DNA from: Symbiodinium natans
Taxonomy: Eukaryota; Sar; Dinophyceae; Suessiales; Symbiodiniaceae
Length of the DNA: 15,000 bases
Direction of reading: 5' to 3'
NCBI GenBank assembly: GCA_905221605.1
Contig: CAJNDS010000006.1
Coordinates: 1 to 15,000, forward strand
In this document: positions 1 through 8,269 of the stretch, one piece after another
Numbering within the stretch: position 1 is the first letter of the stretch
Layout: each line of letters begins with the position of its first letter
Notes under the pieces: model-generated
Databases searched by the model: none
Told to the model about the DNA's origin: nothing
What the model saw: only the letters and a program-made list of their open reading frames with translations
Translations under genes and position numbers: made by a program

Positions 1-1590
1 AAAACTTATTGGGACCTGAACCCTATACAATTTCTATTAAGGCAGGTTCCAAAAAAGAACCCAGGTGACCAGAGCAGTGGCCATTTTAAAGGGGTTTTTT
101 TCCGACCCCCGAACCCTATACAATTTCTATAAACCTAGATTGCTGGCGGGGTCCAGGGCGAGGAGTCCTAGCGGGGGGCTCGGGGGGCAGCGCCCCCCGA
201 AACGGTGGCGTCAATTTGTATTTTCTTGGGGACCCCCTTCCAAAACTAAAAACATAATTCCAAAAAACAAAACTTCTCGGCTGTCCTCTTTGGAGGTTGC
301 CCGGTGAAAAAAAAACGTTATTGGGACCTGAACCCTATACAATTTCTATTAAGGCAGGTTCCAAAAAAGAACCCAGGTGACCAGAGCAGTGGCCATTTTA
401 AAGGGGTTTTTTTCCGACCCCCGAACCCTATACAATTTCTATAAACCTAGATTGCTGGCGGGGTCCAGGGCGAGGAGTCCTGGCGGGGGGCTCGGGGGGC
501 AGCGCCCCCCGAAACGGTGGCGTCAATTTGTATTTTCTTGGGGACCCCCTTCCAAAACTAAAAACATAATTCCAAAAAACAAAACTTCTCGGCTGTCCTC
601 TTTGGAGGTTGCCCGGTGAAAAAAAAACGTTATTGGGACCTGAACCCTATACAATTTCTATTAAGGCAGGTTCCAAAAAAGAACCCAGGTGACCAGAGCA
701 GTGGCCATTTTAAAGGGGTTTTTTTCCGACCCCCGAACCCTATACAATTTCTATAAACCTAGATTGCTGGCGGGGTCCAGGGCGAGGAGTCCTGGCGGGG
801 GGCTCGGGGGGCAGCGCCCCCCGAAACGGTGGCGTCAATTTGTATTTTCTTGGGGACCCCCTTCCAAAACTAAAAACATAATTCCAAAAAACAAAACTTC
901 TCGGCTGTCCTCTTTGGAGGTTGCCCGGTGAAAAAAAACTTATTGGGACCTGAACCCTATACAATTTCTATTAAGGCAGGTTCCAAAAAAGAACCCAGGT
1001 GACCAGAGCAGTGGCCATTTTAAAGGGGTTTTTTTCCGACCCCCGAACCCTATACAATTTCTATAAACCTGGATTGCTGGCGGGGTCCAGGGCGAGGAGT
1101 CCTGGCGGGGGGCTCGGGGGGCAGCGCCCCCCGAAACGGTGGCGTCATTTGTATTTTCTTGGGGACCCCCTTCCAAAACTAAAAACATAGTTCCAAAAAA
1201 CAAAACTTCTCGGCTGTCCTCTTTGGAGGTTGCCTGGTGAAAAAAAACGTTATTGGGACCTGAACCCTATACAATTTCTATTAAGGCAGGTTCCAAAAAA
1301 GAACCCAGGTGACCAGAGCAGTGGCCATTTTAAAGGGGTTTTTTCCGACCCCCGAACCCTATACAATTTCTATAAACCTAGATTGCTGGCGGGGTCCAGG
1401 GCGAGGAGTCCTGGCGGGGGGCTCGGGGGGCAGCGCCCCCCGAAACGGTGGCGTCAATTTGTATTTTCTTGGGGACCCCCTTCCAAAACTAAAAACATAA
1501 TTCCAAAAAACAAAACTTCTCGGCTGTCCTCTTTGGAGGTTGCCCGGTGAAAAAAAACGTTATTGGGACCTGAACCCTATACAATTTCTA
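1..1590. repeat. Tandem array of a 310-312 bp satellite unit (five full copies plus partial)
   Basis: Units begin at the motif ttattgggacctgaac at positions 6, 318, 630, 940 and 1250, with a truncated sixth copy from 1560. The spacing is 312, 312, 310, 310, 310 bp; length differences come from A- and T-tract changes. Copies are nearly identical, differing by a handful of substitutions. Each unit holds two copies of gaaccctatacaatttctat about 95 bp apart, a small inverted repeat ggttc/gaacc around an A-tract (45-61 in copy 1), and a G/C hairpin. The unit ends with ggttgcccggtgaaaaaaa, close to an arm of the hairpin cluster at 1738-2106. Short ORFs recur in step because 312 is divisible by 3, but they have no coding character. 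The array probably continues left of the window. Confidence 0.97.
181..199. other. G/C hairpin inside each 312-bp unit (also 493-511, 805-823, 1115-1133, 1424-1442)
   Basis: The arms cggggggc and gccccccg form a perfect 8-bp inverted repeat with a 3-base spacer (agc). It is identical in all five copies of the satellite. It would be very stable as RNA or as extruded DNA. Whether it is selected or simply copied with the unit cannot be told from five near-identical copies. Confidence 0.8.
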
Positions 1591-1716
1591 TAAACCCTAA
1601 ACCCTAAACCCTAAACCCTAAACCCTAAACCCTAAACCCTAAACCCTAAACGTTTAGGGTTTAGGGTTTAGGGTTTAGGGTTTAGGGTTTAGGGTTTATA
1701 GAAATTGTATAGGGTT
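1571..1716. repeat. Telomere-repeat palindrome (CCCTAAA)8-(TTTAGGG)6 with inverted unique flanks
   Basis: CCCTAAA repeats run from about 1591 to 1651 and switch at aaac|gttt (axis 1651/1652) to TTTAGGG repeats up to about 1698. The flanks are inverted copies too: ccctatacaatttctata (1575-1592) on the left, its reverse complement (1697-1714) on the right. The left arm has about two more repeats than the right. The flank continues the last partial 312-bp unit on the left and runs into gggtttgggtccc on the right. The G-rich strands point away from the axis, the reverse of an end-to-end chromosome fusion. It could be a genuine inverted duplication or a fold-back assembly or template-switch artefact. 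Confidence 0.9.
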
Positions 1717-1737
1717 TGGGTCCCAAAAACTCCTTTG

Positions 1738-2106
1738 GCACCGGCCAACCTTTTCTTCATAGATTGAGATAAAAAGGTTGGCCGATAGTCACTAAACTCA
1801 TGGGGCAGCTTCTTTTCACCGGCCAACCTTTTGCTCTTGTTTTAGTACAGCAAGGTTGGCCGGTGCCAAAAACGCGCTTTTTCACCGGCCAACCTGTTCT
1901 CTTTAAAAAAAGAGCAAAAGGTTGGCCGGTGAAAGTAGCTGACACAAGGTTGGCCGGTGAAAAAAACGTGCTTTTTCACCGGCCAACCCGCCCTGCTCTC
2001 TTCAAAAAGAGCAGAAAAGGTTGGCCGGTGAAAAAAAACGTGTTTTTTCACCGGCCAACCCGCCCTGCTCTCTTCAAAAAGAGCAGAAAAGGTTGGCCGG
2101 CGAAAG
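1738..2106. repeat. Cluster of five long hairpins sharing the arm caccggccaacc / ggttggccggtg
   Basis: Paired arms: 1742-1754 with 1772-1784 (13 bp); 1817-1830 with 1852-1865 (14 bp); 1880-1895 with 1919-1934 (16 bp); 1972-1988 with 2019-2035 (17 bp); 2043-2060 with about 2091-2106 (one mismatch). The third has an inner stem ctcttt/aaagag; the fourth and fifth have ctgctct/agagcag. An unpaired extra half-arm lies at 1946-1960. Successive hairpins also pair across their linkers: 2019-2036 and 2043-2060 form a perfect 18-bp stem around aacgtg, so alternative foldings exist. Stretches of open reading frame here are by-products of the repeat. Confidence 0.9.
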
Positions 2107-2640
2107 AGGCTGACTCATGAGCCAGGGCTGAATTTGGAGCTTTAGTTAGGGCCCGGGCTTGACTTGGGGGCGCCCCAGGCTATTTTGGAACCTGATTTGA
2201 GGTAATTTGGGGTGACCTAGTTCTTCTGCACCTTAATTTCGAATTCAATTTGGGGCCTACTGAGGCTTAAATTGGAGCTTAATTTAGAACTTCATTTGAG
2301 GTCCCGACGAAGCCTAGTTTGGAGCATCATTTGGGCCTTCTGCTCCTTGATTTGAGGCTCCGGGGAGTTGGGCCTCCGGGGCCTGAATTGGCGCTTCCCG
2401 GAATTTCGTTTGGGTCCTAATTTGGGTCCTAATTTTTCTGTGCCTTCTGGAGCTTCTCTTGAAGCCTAATTTAGGATCTTTCAAACTTCATTTGGGGCTT
2501 GGGGCTTGTTGATTTGGAACCTGATTTGGGGCTTCCTGTTTGCCGGGGTGTAAGTTGAGCAGGGCCTGATTTAAGCCTCCAGAAGTTTGTGCCGGAAAGG
2601 CGGGAGGGTTTTGGAGGTGTTTGGGGGGGAGAAGTCTGCG
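2107..2640. repeat. Decayed AATTTGG-rich region, no gene seen
   Basis: Short related words such as cctaatttgg, gcttaatttgg and cctgatttgg recur every 15-30 bp with heavy divergence, which suggests an old, degraded minisatellite. A strand-skewed, G- and T-rich stretch follows. No convincing gene, RNA or mobile element is visible. Confidence 0.5.
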
Positions 2641-2686
2641 GGGGTTTGAGTTTTGGCTTTGGGGCCTGCTCTTGATTGAAGTTTTG

Positions 2687-2713
2687 GTCAACAGTACGGC
2701 GGGCACTGTTGAC
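2687..2713. other. 9-bp perfect inverted repeat downstream of the minus-strand gene
   Basis: The arms gtcaacagt (2687-2695) and actgttgac (2705-2713) flank a 9-base loop. It lies about 150 bases past the stop codon of the minus-strand gene, so it could fall in that gene's 3' untranslated region. That placement is inferred; no polyadenylation signal was identified. Confidence 0.5.
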
Positions 2714-2864
2714 TACAGGCGAACTAATTTTTCTCCATGTGAAAGTCAGCGACCGTGCTTCTGCGTAACCAGTCCATGAACCTGTACAAGAGCATGCAAA
2801 TTGGCCTGGGCCAGTGCTCGGCTGCACTGTGAGTCACGTGCCACAAGCGTTCGGGAAGCAAGGA

Positions 2865-4073
2865 TCAGAAAGGGACCACGGCGTAGGTTGTGTAAATTTG
2901 CACGGTATGTTGCATGTTCCCTATCAAGGCAGGCCCCCTCCGGAAAGCATCTAGCAAGTACACTCTGTCTTCAAAAGATTTCAGAGCAGTCCAATAATCG
3001 TAGAAACGGGAATTCTCTGTGGTGCTGCGGATCTGCAGCAGGCTTATGGCTCCTGTTGGCCAGGCGCTGTATTCGCGCAAGAGTTGCAACTTGAAGCCAA
3101 GCCTCTCCAACATGTTGCCTACACACAGCGGCGAGAATATCACACCGTTGCGTATAGAGTCCCACTCGTGGACATACTCTTCTTGCTCAATGGAGTATTC
3201 CACTCTGCCAAAAGCATTGTTGATGGAAACCTTGGCACTCTGAAGCTGCTTCGTTTTGAACCTTTTGCGGTCGTCGAAGCTTTCGAAGTACAGAGTATCT
3301 CCGGCAAGAGTCAGAAAGCACCACCTTGGTTGGCACAGGTGTGCCGCCCCACTCGAGAGAGGTACTTGAATGCCGGCTTGCAGTATACCTTCTTCCATAG
3401 CCCACTTCAAGCCAGACTTACGGAAAGGAGGCCCTGCCGCCATCGATGCCAAGTACTTTGCCTTCAGGGTACGTCGAGCTTTCCACCATTCACGGCGCAA
3501 GGCCCTTGCAACAGTGTGCTTGCCACGCCAATGTGTGCGGCACTTGCGCTTCATCTTGACATTGGTGAAGGGCTCCTTCTTGCGATAGTGCACGTACGTC
3601 CAATGCAGACGAAAGTCGCGATTGCCTTGGCGCCACCGAGCAGCGGCTTTCAAATACTTTTGACTGCCTTCGCTGATGCCTGGACTGGCAGCAGGGATTG
3701 GCCGGCCCATCACGAAATGCTTCAGGCGTTGCTTCTTCTTGTGGAGCCAACTCGTCCGCAACTCGAACTTGCTTTCTTCTCCTGCCCTTGTGCGAAGAAG
3801 ACACTGCTCGTTAGTAGATAACGCGCAGAGCGAACCCAAGTCAAAGGCAGCTTGGTACACCGGCGACTTGATGCGGCGCCAATGTTTGAGGAGCCTTTGC
3901 AAGTTCCCTTTGCCTACACGGGAAGAGAGCGCCCGCTGCAAAGTGTCTACGCAGCACAGCACGCAGCGTGTTCCGGTGGGCTGGGCGGGTCCACCACGCC
4001 CGTCCTGCGCAAACAGACACGGTCTGGCTGCGCCGCCCGCAGGATCCTCCAAGCCAGCGCAATACTTCGGCAT
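2865..4073 (-). CDS. Unrecognised protein, about 402 aa, with a weak PH-domain-like segment
   Basis: I do not recognise the family. This is the only long reading frame outside tandem repeats. The frame is open up to TTG codons near 4100, but the first ATG is at 4073 and sits in a strong eukaryotic start context (gccgccATG); an in-frame TAG lies at 4104-4106. Residue numbers from this ATG: cysteines and glycine/proline early (about 5-45); a very basic, tryptophan-rich stretch at about 110-210 (HKKKQRLKHF, KMKRKCRTHWRGKH, REWWKARRTLK); then, at about 249-305, PRWCFLTLAGDTLYFESF DDRKR followed later by EWDSI. That order resembles strands 3-4 and the C-terminal tryptophan helix of a pleckstrin-homology domain, but the segment is short for one. 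No signal peptide or membrane helix is seen. An overlapping plus-strand frame (3084-3821) is treated as a shadow. Introns or a further exon cannot be excluded. Confidence 0.5.
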   Translation of the reverse strand: MPKYCAGLEDPAGGAARPCLFAQDGRGGPAQPTGTRCVLCCVDTLQRALSSRVGKGNLQRLLKHWRRIKSPVYQAAFDLGSLCALSTNEQCLLRTRAGEESKFELRTSWLHKKKQRLKHFVMGRPIPAASPGISEGSQKYLKAAARWRQGNRDFRLHWTYVHYRKKEPFTNVKMKRKCRTHWRGKHTVARALRREWWKARRTLKAKYLASMAAGPPFRKSGLKWAMEEGILQAGIQVPLSSGAAHLCQPRWCFLTLAGDTLYFESFDDRKRFKTKQLQSAKVSINNAFGRVEYSIEQEEYVHEWDSIRNGVIFSPLCVGNMLERLGFKLQLLREYSAWPTGAISLLQIRSTTENSRFYDYWTALKSFEDRVYLLDAFRRGPALIGNMQHTVQIYTTYAVVPF

Positions 4074-4106
4074 GGCGGCAAGCTGCAAGCTGCAAGACAA
4101 CTTCTA
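4074..4106 (-). promoter_or_regulatory. Possible 5' leader with AG acceptor and Kozak-like start context
   Basis: Reading on the minus strand, a pyrimidine-containing stretch ttgtcttgcag is followed by a second ttgcag and then gccgcc directly before the ATG. If this is a trans-splicing alga such as a dinoflagellate, either AG could accept a spliced leader. In any eukaryote the gccgcc favours this ATG. No TATA box is evident. Confidence 0.3.
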
Positions 4107-4273
4107 GTTACCCGACAATTGCCCCTTGTGATCTAGGTTTCTTACAAGTGGGCACGTGGTATGATCCGTGTGCTGTTGACTTGAGCAAAAGTTCTGCGGC
4201 GCGTGCAAGTGGCCTGCTGCTACTCAGTTGGCCCAACATGAACCTAGAAGCTCCGTCGGCTGCTGGATTCCCT
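4107..4273. other. Unique spacer upstream of the minus-strand gene
   Basis: This is the only non-repetitive stretch between the gene and the 40-bp minisatellite. I see no clear promoter element, RNA gene or ORF in it. It would hold the gene's promoter if the start at 4073 is right. Confidence 0.4.
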
Positions 4274-6286
4274 CTTCATATAGGTGGAATTGGTCATTTC
4301 TTGAAGCTGGGACCTTCATATAGGTGGAATTGGTCATTTCCTGAAGCTGGGACCTTCATATCGGTGGAATTGGTCATTTCCTGAGGCTGGGACTTTCATA
4401 TAGGTGGAATTGGTCATTTCCTGAGGCTGGGACCTTCATATAGGTGGGATCGGTCATTTCCTGAGGCTGGGACCTTCATATAGGCGGAATTGGTCAATTC
4501 CTGATGCTGGACCTTCATTTAGGTGGAATTGGTCATTTCCTGAGGCTGGGACCTTCATATAGGCAGAATTAATCATTTCCTGAAACTGGGACCTTCATAG
4601 GTGGAATTGGTCATTTCCTGAGGCTGGGACCTTCATATAGGTGGAACTGGTCATTTCCTGAGGCTGGGACCTTCATACAGGTGGAATTGGTCATTTCCTG
4701 AGGTTGGGACCTTCAGAAAGGTGGAATTGGTCATTTCCTGAGGCTGGGACCTTCATATAGGTGGAATTGGTCATTTCTTGAAGCTGGGACCTTCCTCTAG
4801 GTGGAATTGATCATTTGCTGAAGCTGGGACCTTCATATCGGTGGAATTGGTCATTTCCTGAGGCTGGGACTTTCATATAAGTGGAATTTGTCATTTCCTG
4901 AGGCTGGGACCTTCATATAAGTGGAATTGGTCATTTCCTGAGGCTGGGACCTTCATATAGCTAGAATTGGTTATTTCCTGAGGCTGGGACCTTCATATAG
5001 GCAGACTTGGTCATTTCGTGAGGCTGGGACTTTCATATAGGTGGAATTGGTCATTTACTGAGGTTGGGACCTTCATATAGGCGGAATTGGTCATTTCCTG
5101 AAGCTGGGACCTTCATATAGGTGGAATTGGTCATTTCCTGAGGCTGGGACCTTCATATAGGTGGAATTGGTCATGTCCTGAGGCTGGTGGAATTGGTCAT
5201 TTCCTGAGGCTGGGACCTTCATGTAGGCCGAATTGGTCATTTCCTGAGGCTGGGACCTTCATATAGGCGGAATTGGTCATTTCCTGAGGCTGGGACTTTC
5301 ATATAAGTGGAATTGGTCATTTCCTGAGGCTGGGACCTTCATATAGGTGGAATTGGTCATTTCCTGAAGCTGGGACCTTCATATATGTGGAATTGGTCAT
5401 TTCCTGAGGCTGGGACTTTTATATAGGTGGATTTGTTCATTTTCTGAGGCTGGGACCTTCAGATAATATAGGTGGCATTGGTCATTTCCTGACGCTGGGA
5501 CCTTCATATAGGTGGAATTGGTCATTTCCTGAGGCTGGGACCTTCATTGGTTATTTCCTGAGGCTGGGACCTTCATATAGGTGGAATTGGTCATTTCCTG
5601 AGGCTGGGACCTTCATATAGGTGGAATTGGTCATTTTTTGAGCCTGGGAGGTCATTTCCTGAGGCTGGGACCTTCATATAGGTGGAATTGGTCATTTCCT
5701 GGGACCTTCATAGGTGGAATTGGTCATTTCCTGAGGCTGGGACCTTCATATAGGTGGAATTGGTCATTTCCTGAGGCTGGGGCCTTCATATAGGTCATTC
5801 CCTGAGGTTGGGACGTTCATATAGGTGGAATTGGTCATTTCCTGAGGCTGAGACCTTCATCTAGGTGGAACTGGTCATTTCCTGTCATCTAGGTGGAACT
5901 GGTCATTTCCTGAGGTGGGGCCTTCATATAGGTGGAATTGGTCATTTCCTGAGGCTGGGACCTTCATATAGGTGGAATTGGTCATTTCCTGAGGCTGGGG
6001 ACCTTCATATAGGTGGAATTGGTCATTTCCTGAAGCTGGGACCTTCATATCGGTGGAATTGGTCATTTCCTGAAGCTGGGACCTTCATATCCGTGGAATA
6101 GTTGCATTTCCTGAGGCTGGGACCTTCATATAGGTGGATTTGGTCATTTCCTGACGCTGGGACCTTCAGATAATATAGGTGGCGTTGGTCATTTCCTGAG
6201 GCTGCGACCTTCATATAGGTGGAATTGGTCATTTCCTGAGGCTGGGACCTTCATATAGGTGGAATTGGTCATTTCCTGAGGCTGGG
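4274..6286. repeat. 40-bp minisatellite, about 50 copies
   Basis: The unit reads cttcatataggtggaattgg, then a half containing tcatttcctgaggctggg. Most copies differ by one to three substitutions, including atcgg/ataag in place of ataggt and gaagctg in place of gaggctg. Several copies are truncated (about 5180, 5550, 5650, 5700, 5800, 5890) and two carry a gataat insertion (5461-5470 and about 6166-6175). The 40-bp period shifts frame each copy. The array stops inside a unit at ctggg and runs straight into the 31-bp minisatellite. Confidence 0.97.
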
Positions 6287-7300
6287 TCCAAACCTGGAAA
6301 CCTGCACGTTTTGGGAACCTGGAAACCTGCACGTTTTGGGGGTCCAAACCTGGAAACCTGCACGTTTTGGGGGTCCAAACCTGGAAACCTGCACGTTTTG
6401 GGGGTCCAAACCTGGAAACCTGCACGTTTTGGGGGTCCAAACCTGGAAACCTGCACGTTTTGGGGGTCCAAACCTGGAAACCTGCACGTTTTGGGGGTCC
6501 AAACCTGGAAACCTGCACGTTTTGGGGGTCCAAACCTGGAAACCTGCACGTTTTGGGGTCCAAACCTGGAAACCTGCACGTTTTGGGGGTCCAAACCTGG
6601 AAACCTGCACGTTTTGGGGGGTCCAAACCTGGAAACCTGCACGTTTTGGGGGTCCAAACCTGGAAACCTGCACGTTTTGGGGGTCCAAACCTGGAAACCT
6701 GCACGTTTGGGGGTCCAAACCTGGAAACCTGCACGTTTTGGGGGTCCAAACCTGGAAACCTGCACGTTTTGGGGGTCCAAACCGGGAAACCTGCACGTTT
6801 TGGGGGGTCCAAACCTGGAAACCTGTACGTTTTGGGGGTCCAAACCTGGAAACCTGCACGTTTTGGGGGTCCAGAAACCTGCACGTTTTGGGTGTCCAAA
6901 CCTGGAAACCTGCACGTTTTGGGGGGTCCAAACCTGGAAACCTGCACGTTTTGGGGGTCCAGAAACCTGCACGTTTTGGGGGTCCAAACCTGGAAACCTG
7001 CACGTTTTGGGAAACCTGCACGTTTTGGGGGTCCAAACCTGGAAACCTGCACGTTTTGGGGGTCCAAAGCTGGAAACCTGCACGTTTTGGGGGTCCAAAC
7101 CTGGAAACCTGCACGTTTTGGGGGGTCCAAACCTGGAAACCTGCACGTTTTGGGGGTCCAAACCTGGAAACCTGCACGTTTTGGGGGGTCCAAACCTGGA
7201 AACCTGTGCACGTTTTGGGGGTCCAAACCTGGAAACCTGCACGTTTTGAGGGTCCAAACCTGGAAACCTGCACGTTTGGGGGGTCCAAACCTGACGTTTG
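6287..7300. repeat. 31-bp minisatellite, type I, array A (about 33 copies)
   Basis: The unit begins tccaaacctggaaacctg and ends cacgttttgg plus a G run of variable length, giving 30-32 bp copies. Truncated copies occur at about 6870 and 6959 (ccagaaacc) and about 7011 (gggaaacc). The final copy is cut down to tccaaacctgacgtttgg and leads into the boundary segment. The 5' end is not a cassette leader; the array is fused to the 40-bp minisatellite, so this cassette has lost its left part. Both strands are free of stops for hundreds of codons because the unit lacks stop triplets in most frames. Confidence 0.97.
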
Positions 7301-7422
7301 GCGAGCCCCGGCCTTGAAAGGTGATTTAAGGTCTGGGTGGTTTTTGGGGTGGGATCGACAGCCGGCCGCGCGTATGTTGGTGCCTTTTTTCTTTTCGGCA
7401 CCAACATACAACTCAAGCGACA
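7301..7422. repeat. Cassette 3' boundary segment, type I, copy A
   Basis: These 122 bp link the last minisatellite unit to the telomere array. They match 10355-10476 with only two substitutions and no length change. The order is gcgagcccc, a ggtctgggtgg block, gggatcgacag, a GC-rich tract, the L hairpin, then caagcgaca directly before CCCTAAA. The type II boundary at 13430-13509 shares ggtctgggtggt, gtcgac and the final cgacaccctaaa, but has a different hairpin. Confidence 0.85.
7372..7409. other. L hairpin, type I, copy A (13-bp stem)
   Basis: The arms gtatgttggtgcc (7372-7384) and ggcaccaacatac (7397-7409) pair perfectly around a 12-base T-rich loop. It lies 13 bases before the telomere array. 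The type II cassette has a hairpin in the same place with unrelated arms. Confidence 0.9.
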
Positions 7423-7644
7423 CCCTAAACCCTAAACCCTAAACCCTAAACCCTAAACCCTAAACCCTAAACCCTAAACCCTAAACCCTAAACCCTAAAC
7501 CCTAAACCCTAAACCCTAAACCCCTAAACCCTAAACCCTAAACCCTAAACCCTAAACCCTAAACCCTAAACCCTAAACCCTAAACCTTAAACCCTAAACC
7601 CTAAACCCTAAACCCTAAACCCTAAACCCTAAACCCTAAACCCT
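7423..7644. repeat. Interstitial telomere array T1, CCCTAAA x about 31
   Basis: Near-perfect CCCTAAA repeats, with variants such as an extra C near 7520 and ccttaaa near 7585. The left edge is the L boundary. The right edge degenerates to ccctcaagac and is followed by unique DNA, not by an R hairpin, so this array is bordered differently from the later ones. Confidence 0.98.
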
Positions 7645-7811
7645 CAAGACAAAATAAATAGAAATTGTATGTGGTATCAATCTGAATTTTCCAAGATATT
7701 TGTCTAAACAGCTGACAAACAGAGTTTAAGTAAATTAATCCAAAGCGGGAGGCCGGGAGGCCAAATGTTCAATTTACTTAAACCTCTGGGGCCTTCCCGG
7801 GCCCCGACAAA
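7645..7811. other. Unique insert after T1, containing a 13-bp hairpin
   Basis: Arms gtttaagtaaatt (7724-7736) and aatttacttaaac (7771-7783) pair perfectly around a 34-base loop holding gggaggcc twice. Just after T1 lies atagaaattgtat, the reverse complement of part of the sequence that borders other telomere tracts (1575-1592, 8284-8302). No coding capacity is seen. Confidence 0.7.
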
Positions 7812-7897
7812 CCAAAGCCCAAATCGCCTCCCAAAGCCCAAAATTGGCTTCCCAAAGCCCAAAATTGGCTTCCCAAAACCGAAAATTGGCTCCCAAG
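7812..7897. repeat. 21-bp tandem repeat, about four copies
   Basis: Copies of aaagcccaaaattggcttcc, with one more C, run head to tail; the first and last are diverged. The array runs straight into the CCAGCC tract. Confidence 0.85.
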
Positions 7898-8129
7898 CCC
7901 CAGCAGGGCAGCAGCTCCTGCCCCAGCCCCAGCCCCAGCCCCAGCCCCCGCCCCCCAGCCAGCCCCAGCCAGCCCCAGCCAGCCCCAGCCCCACTCTCCA
8001 GCCCCAGCCCCCAGCCCCAGCCCAGCCCCCCAGCCCCAGGCCCCAGCCCCAGCCCCAGCAGCCCCAGGCTTAGCGGCCCCAGCCCCAGCCCCCAGCCCCA
8101 GCCCCAGCCCCAGCCCGCCCCAGCCCCAA
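7898..8129. repeat. Low-complexity CCAGCC / CCCCAG tract, G-quadruplex-prone on the minus strand
   Basis: Mostly 6-bp repeats of cagccc with some ccccag and cccgcc changes. The minus strand carries many closely spaced GGGG runs separated by CT or CTG, which fits the usual G-quadruplex pattern. Translated frames give only Pro-Gln or Gly-rich runs and are not credible proteins. Confidence 0.95.
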
Positions 8130-8157
8130 AAATGAAAAGGTGGTTCCAAAAAAAAAA

Positions 8158-8269
8158 GTTTCGGTCAAAACGTTTCGGTCAAAACGTTTCGGTCAAAACG
8201 TTTCGGTCAAAACGTTTCGGTCAAAACGTTTCGGTCAAAACGTTTCGGTCAAAACGTTTCGGTCAAAAC
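8158..8269. repeat. Perfect 14-bp tandem repeat, eight copies
   Basis: Eight exact copies of gtttcggtcaaaac. Each copy is itself an inverted repeat (gttt/aaac), and each junction makes the palindrome aaacgttt, the same motif found at the axis of the telomere palindrome at 1651. The last copy passes directly into the telomere-border sequence. Confidence 0.97.

Noticed and set aside
65-1550. Repeated 80-106 aa frames in the 312-bp satellite
   Set aside because: They recur only because the period is divisible by three; copies with 310-bp spacing shift or shorten them, and there is no codon-level conservation.
1571-1716. Relic of an end-to-end chromosome fusion
   Set aside because: The polarity is reversed: C-rich repeats come first, then G-rich repeats. 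A fusion would give the opposite order.
1-2100. Dinoflagellate spliced-leader RNA gene
   Set aside because: The word gtggccatttt in the 312-bp unit has only slight similarity to the spliced leader, and no full leader or splice-donor context was found anywhere in the window.
2471-2827. 118-codon minus-strand frame just downstream of the gene
   Set aside because: It starts at GTG, is rich in Pro/Lys/Ser from low-complexity DNA, and overlaps decayed repeats. It could only be a 3' exon if splicing were shown.
3084-3821. 245-codon plus-strand frame antisense to the minus-strand gene
   Set aside because: It is shorter, lies wholly within the longer frame, has no good start context, and its translation lacks recognisable motifs. 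I judge it a shadow.
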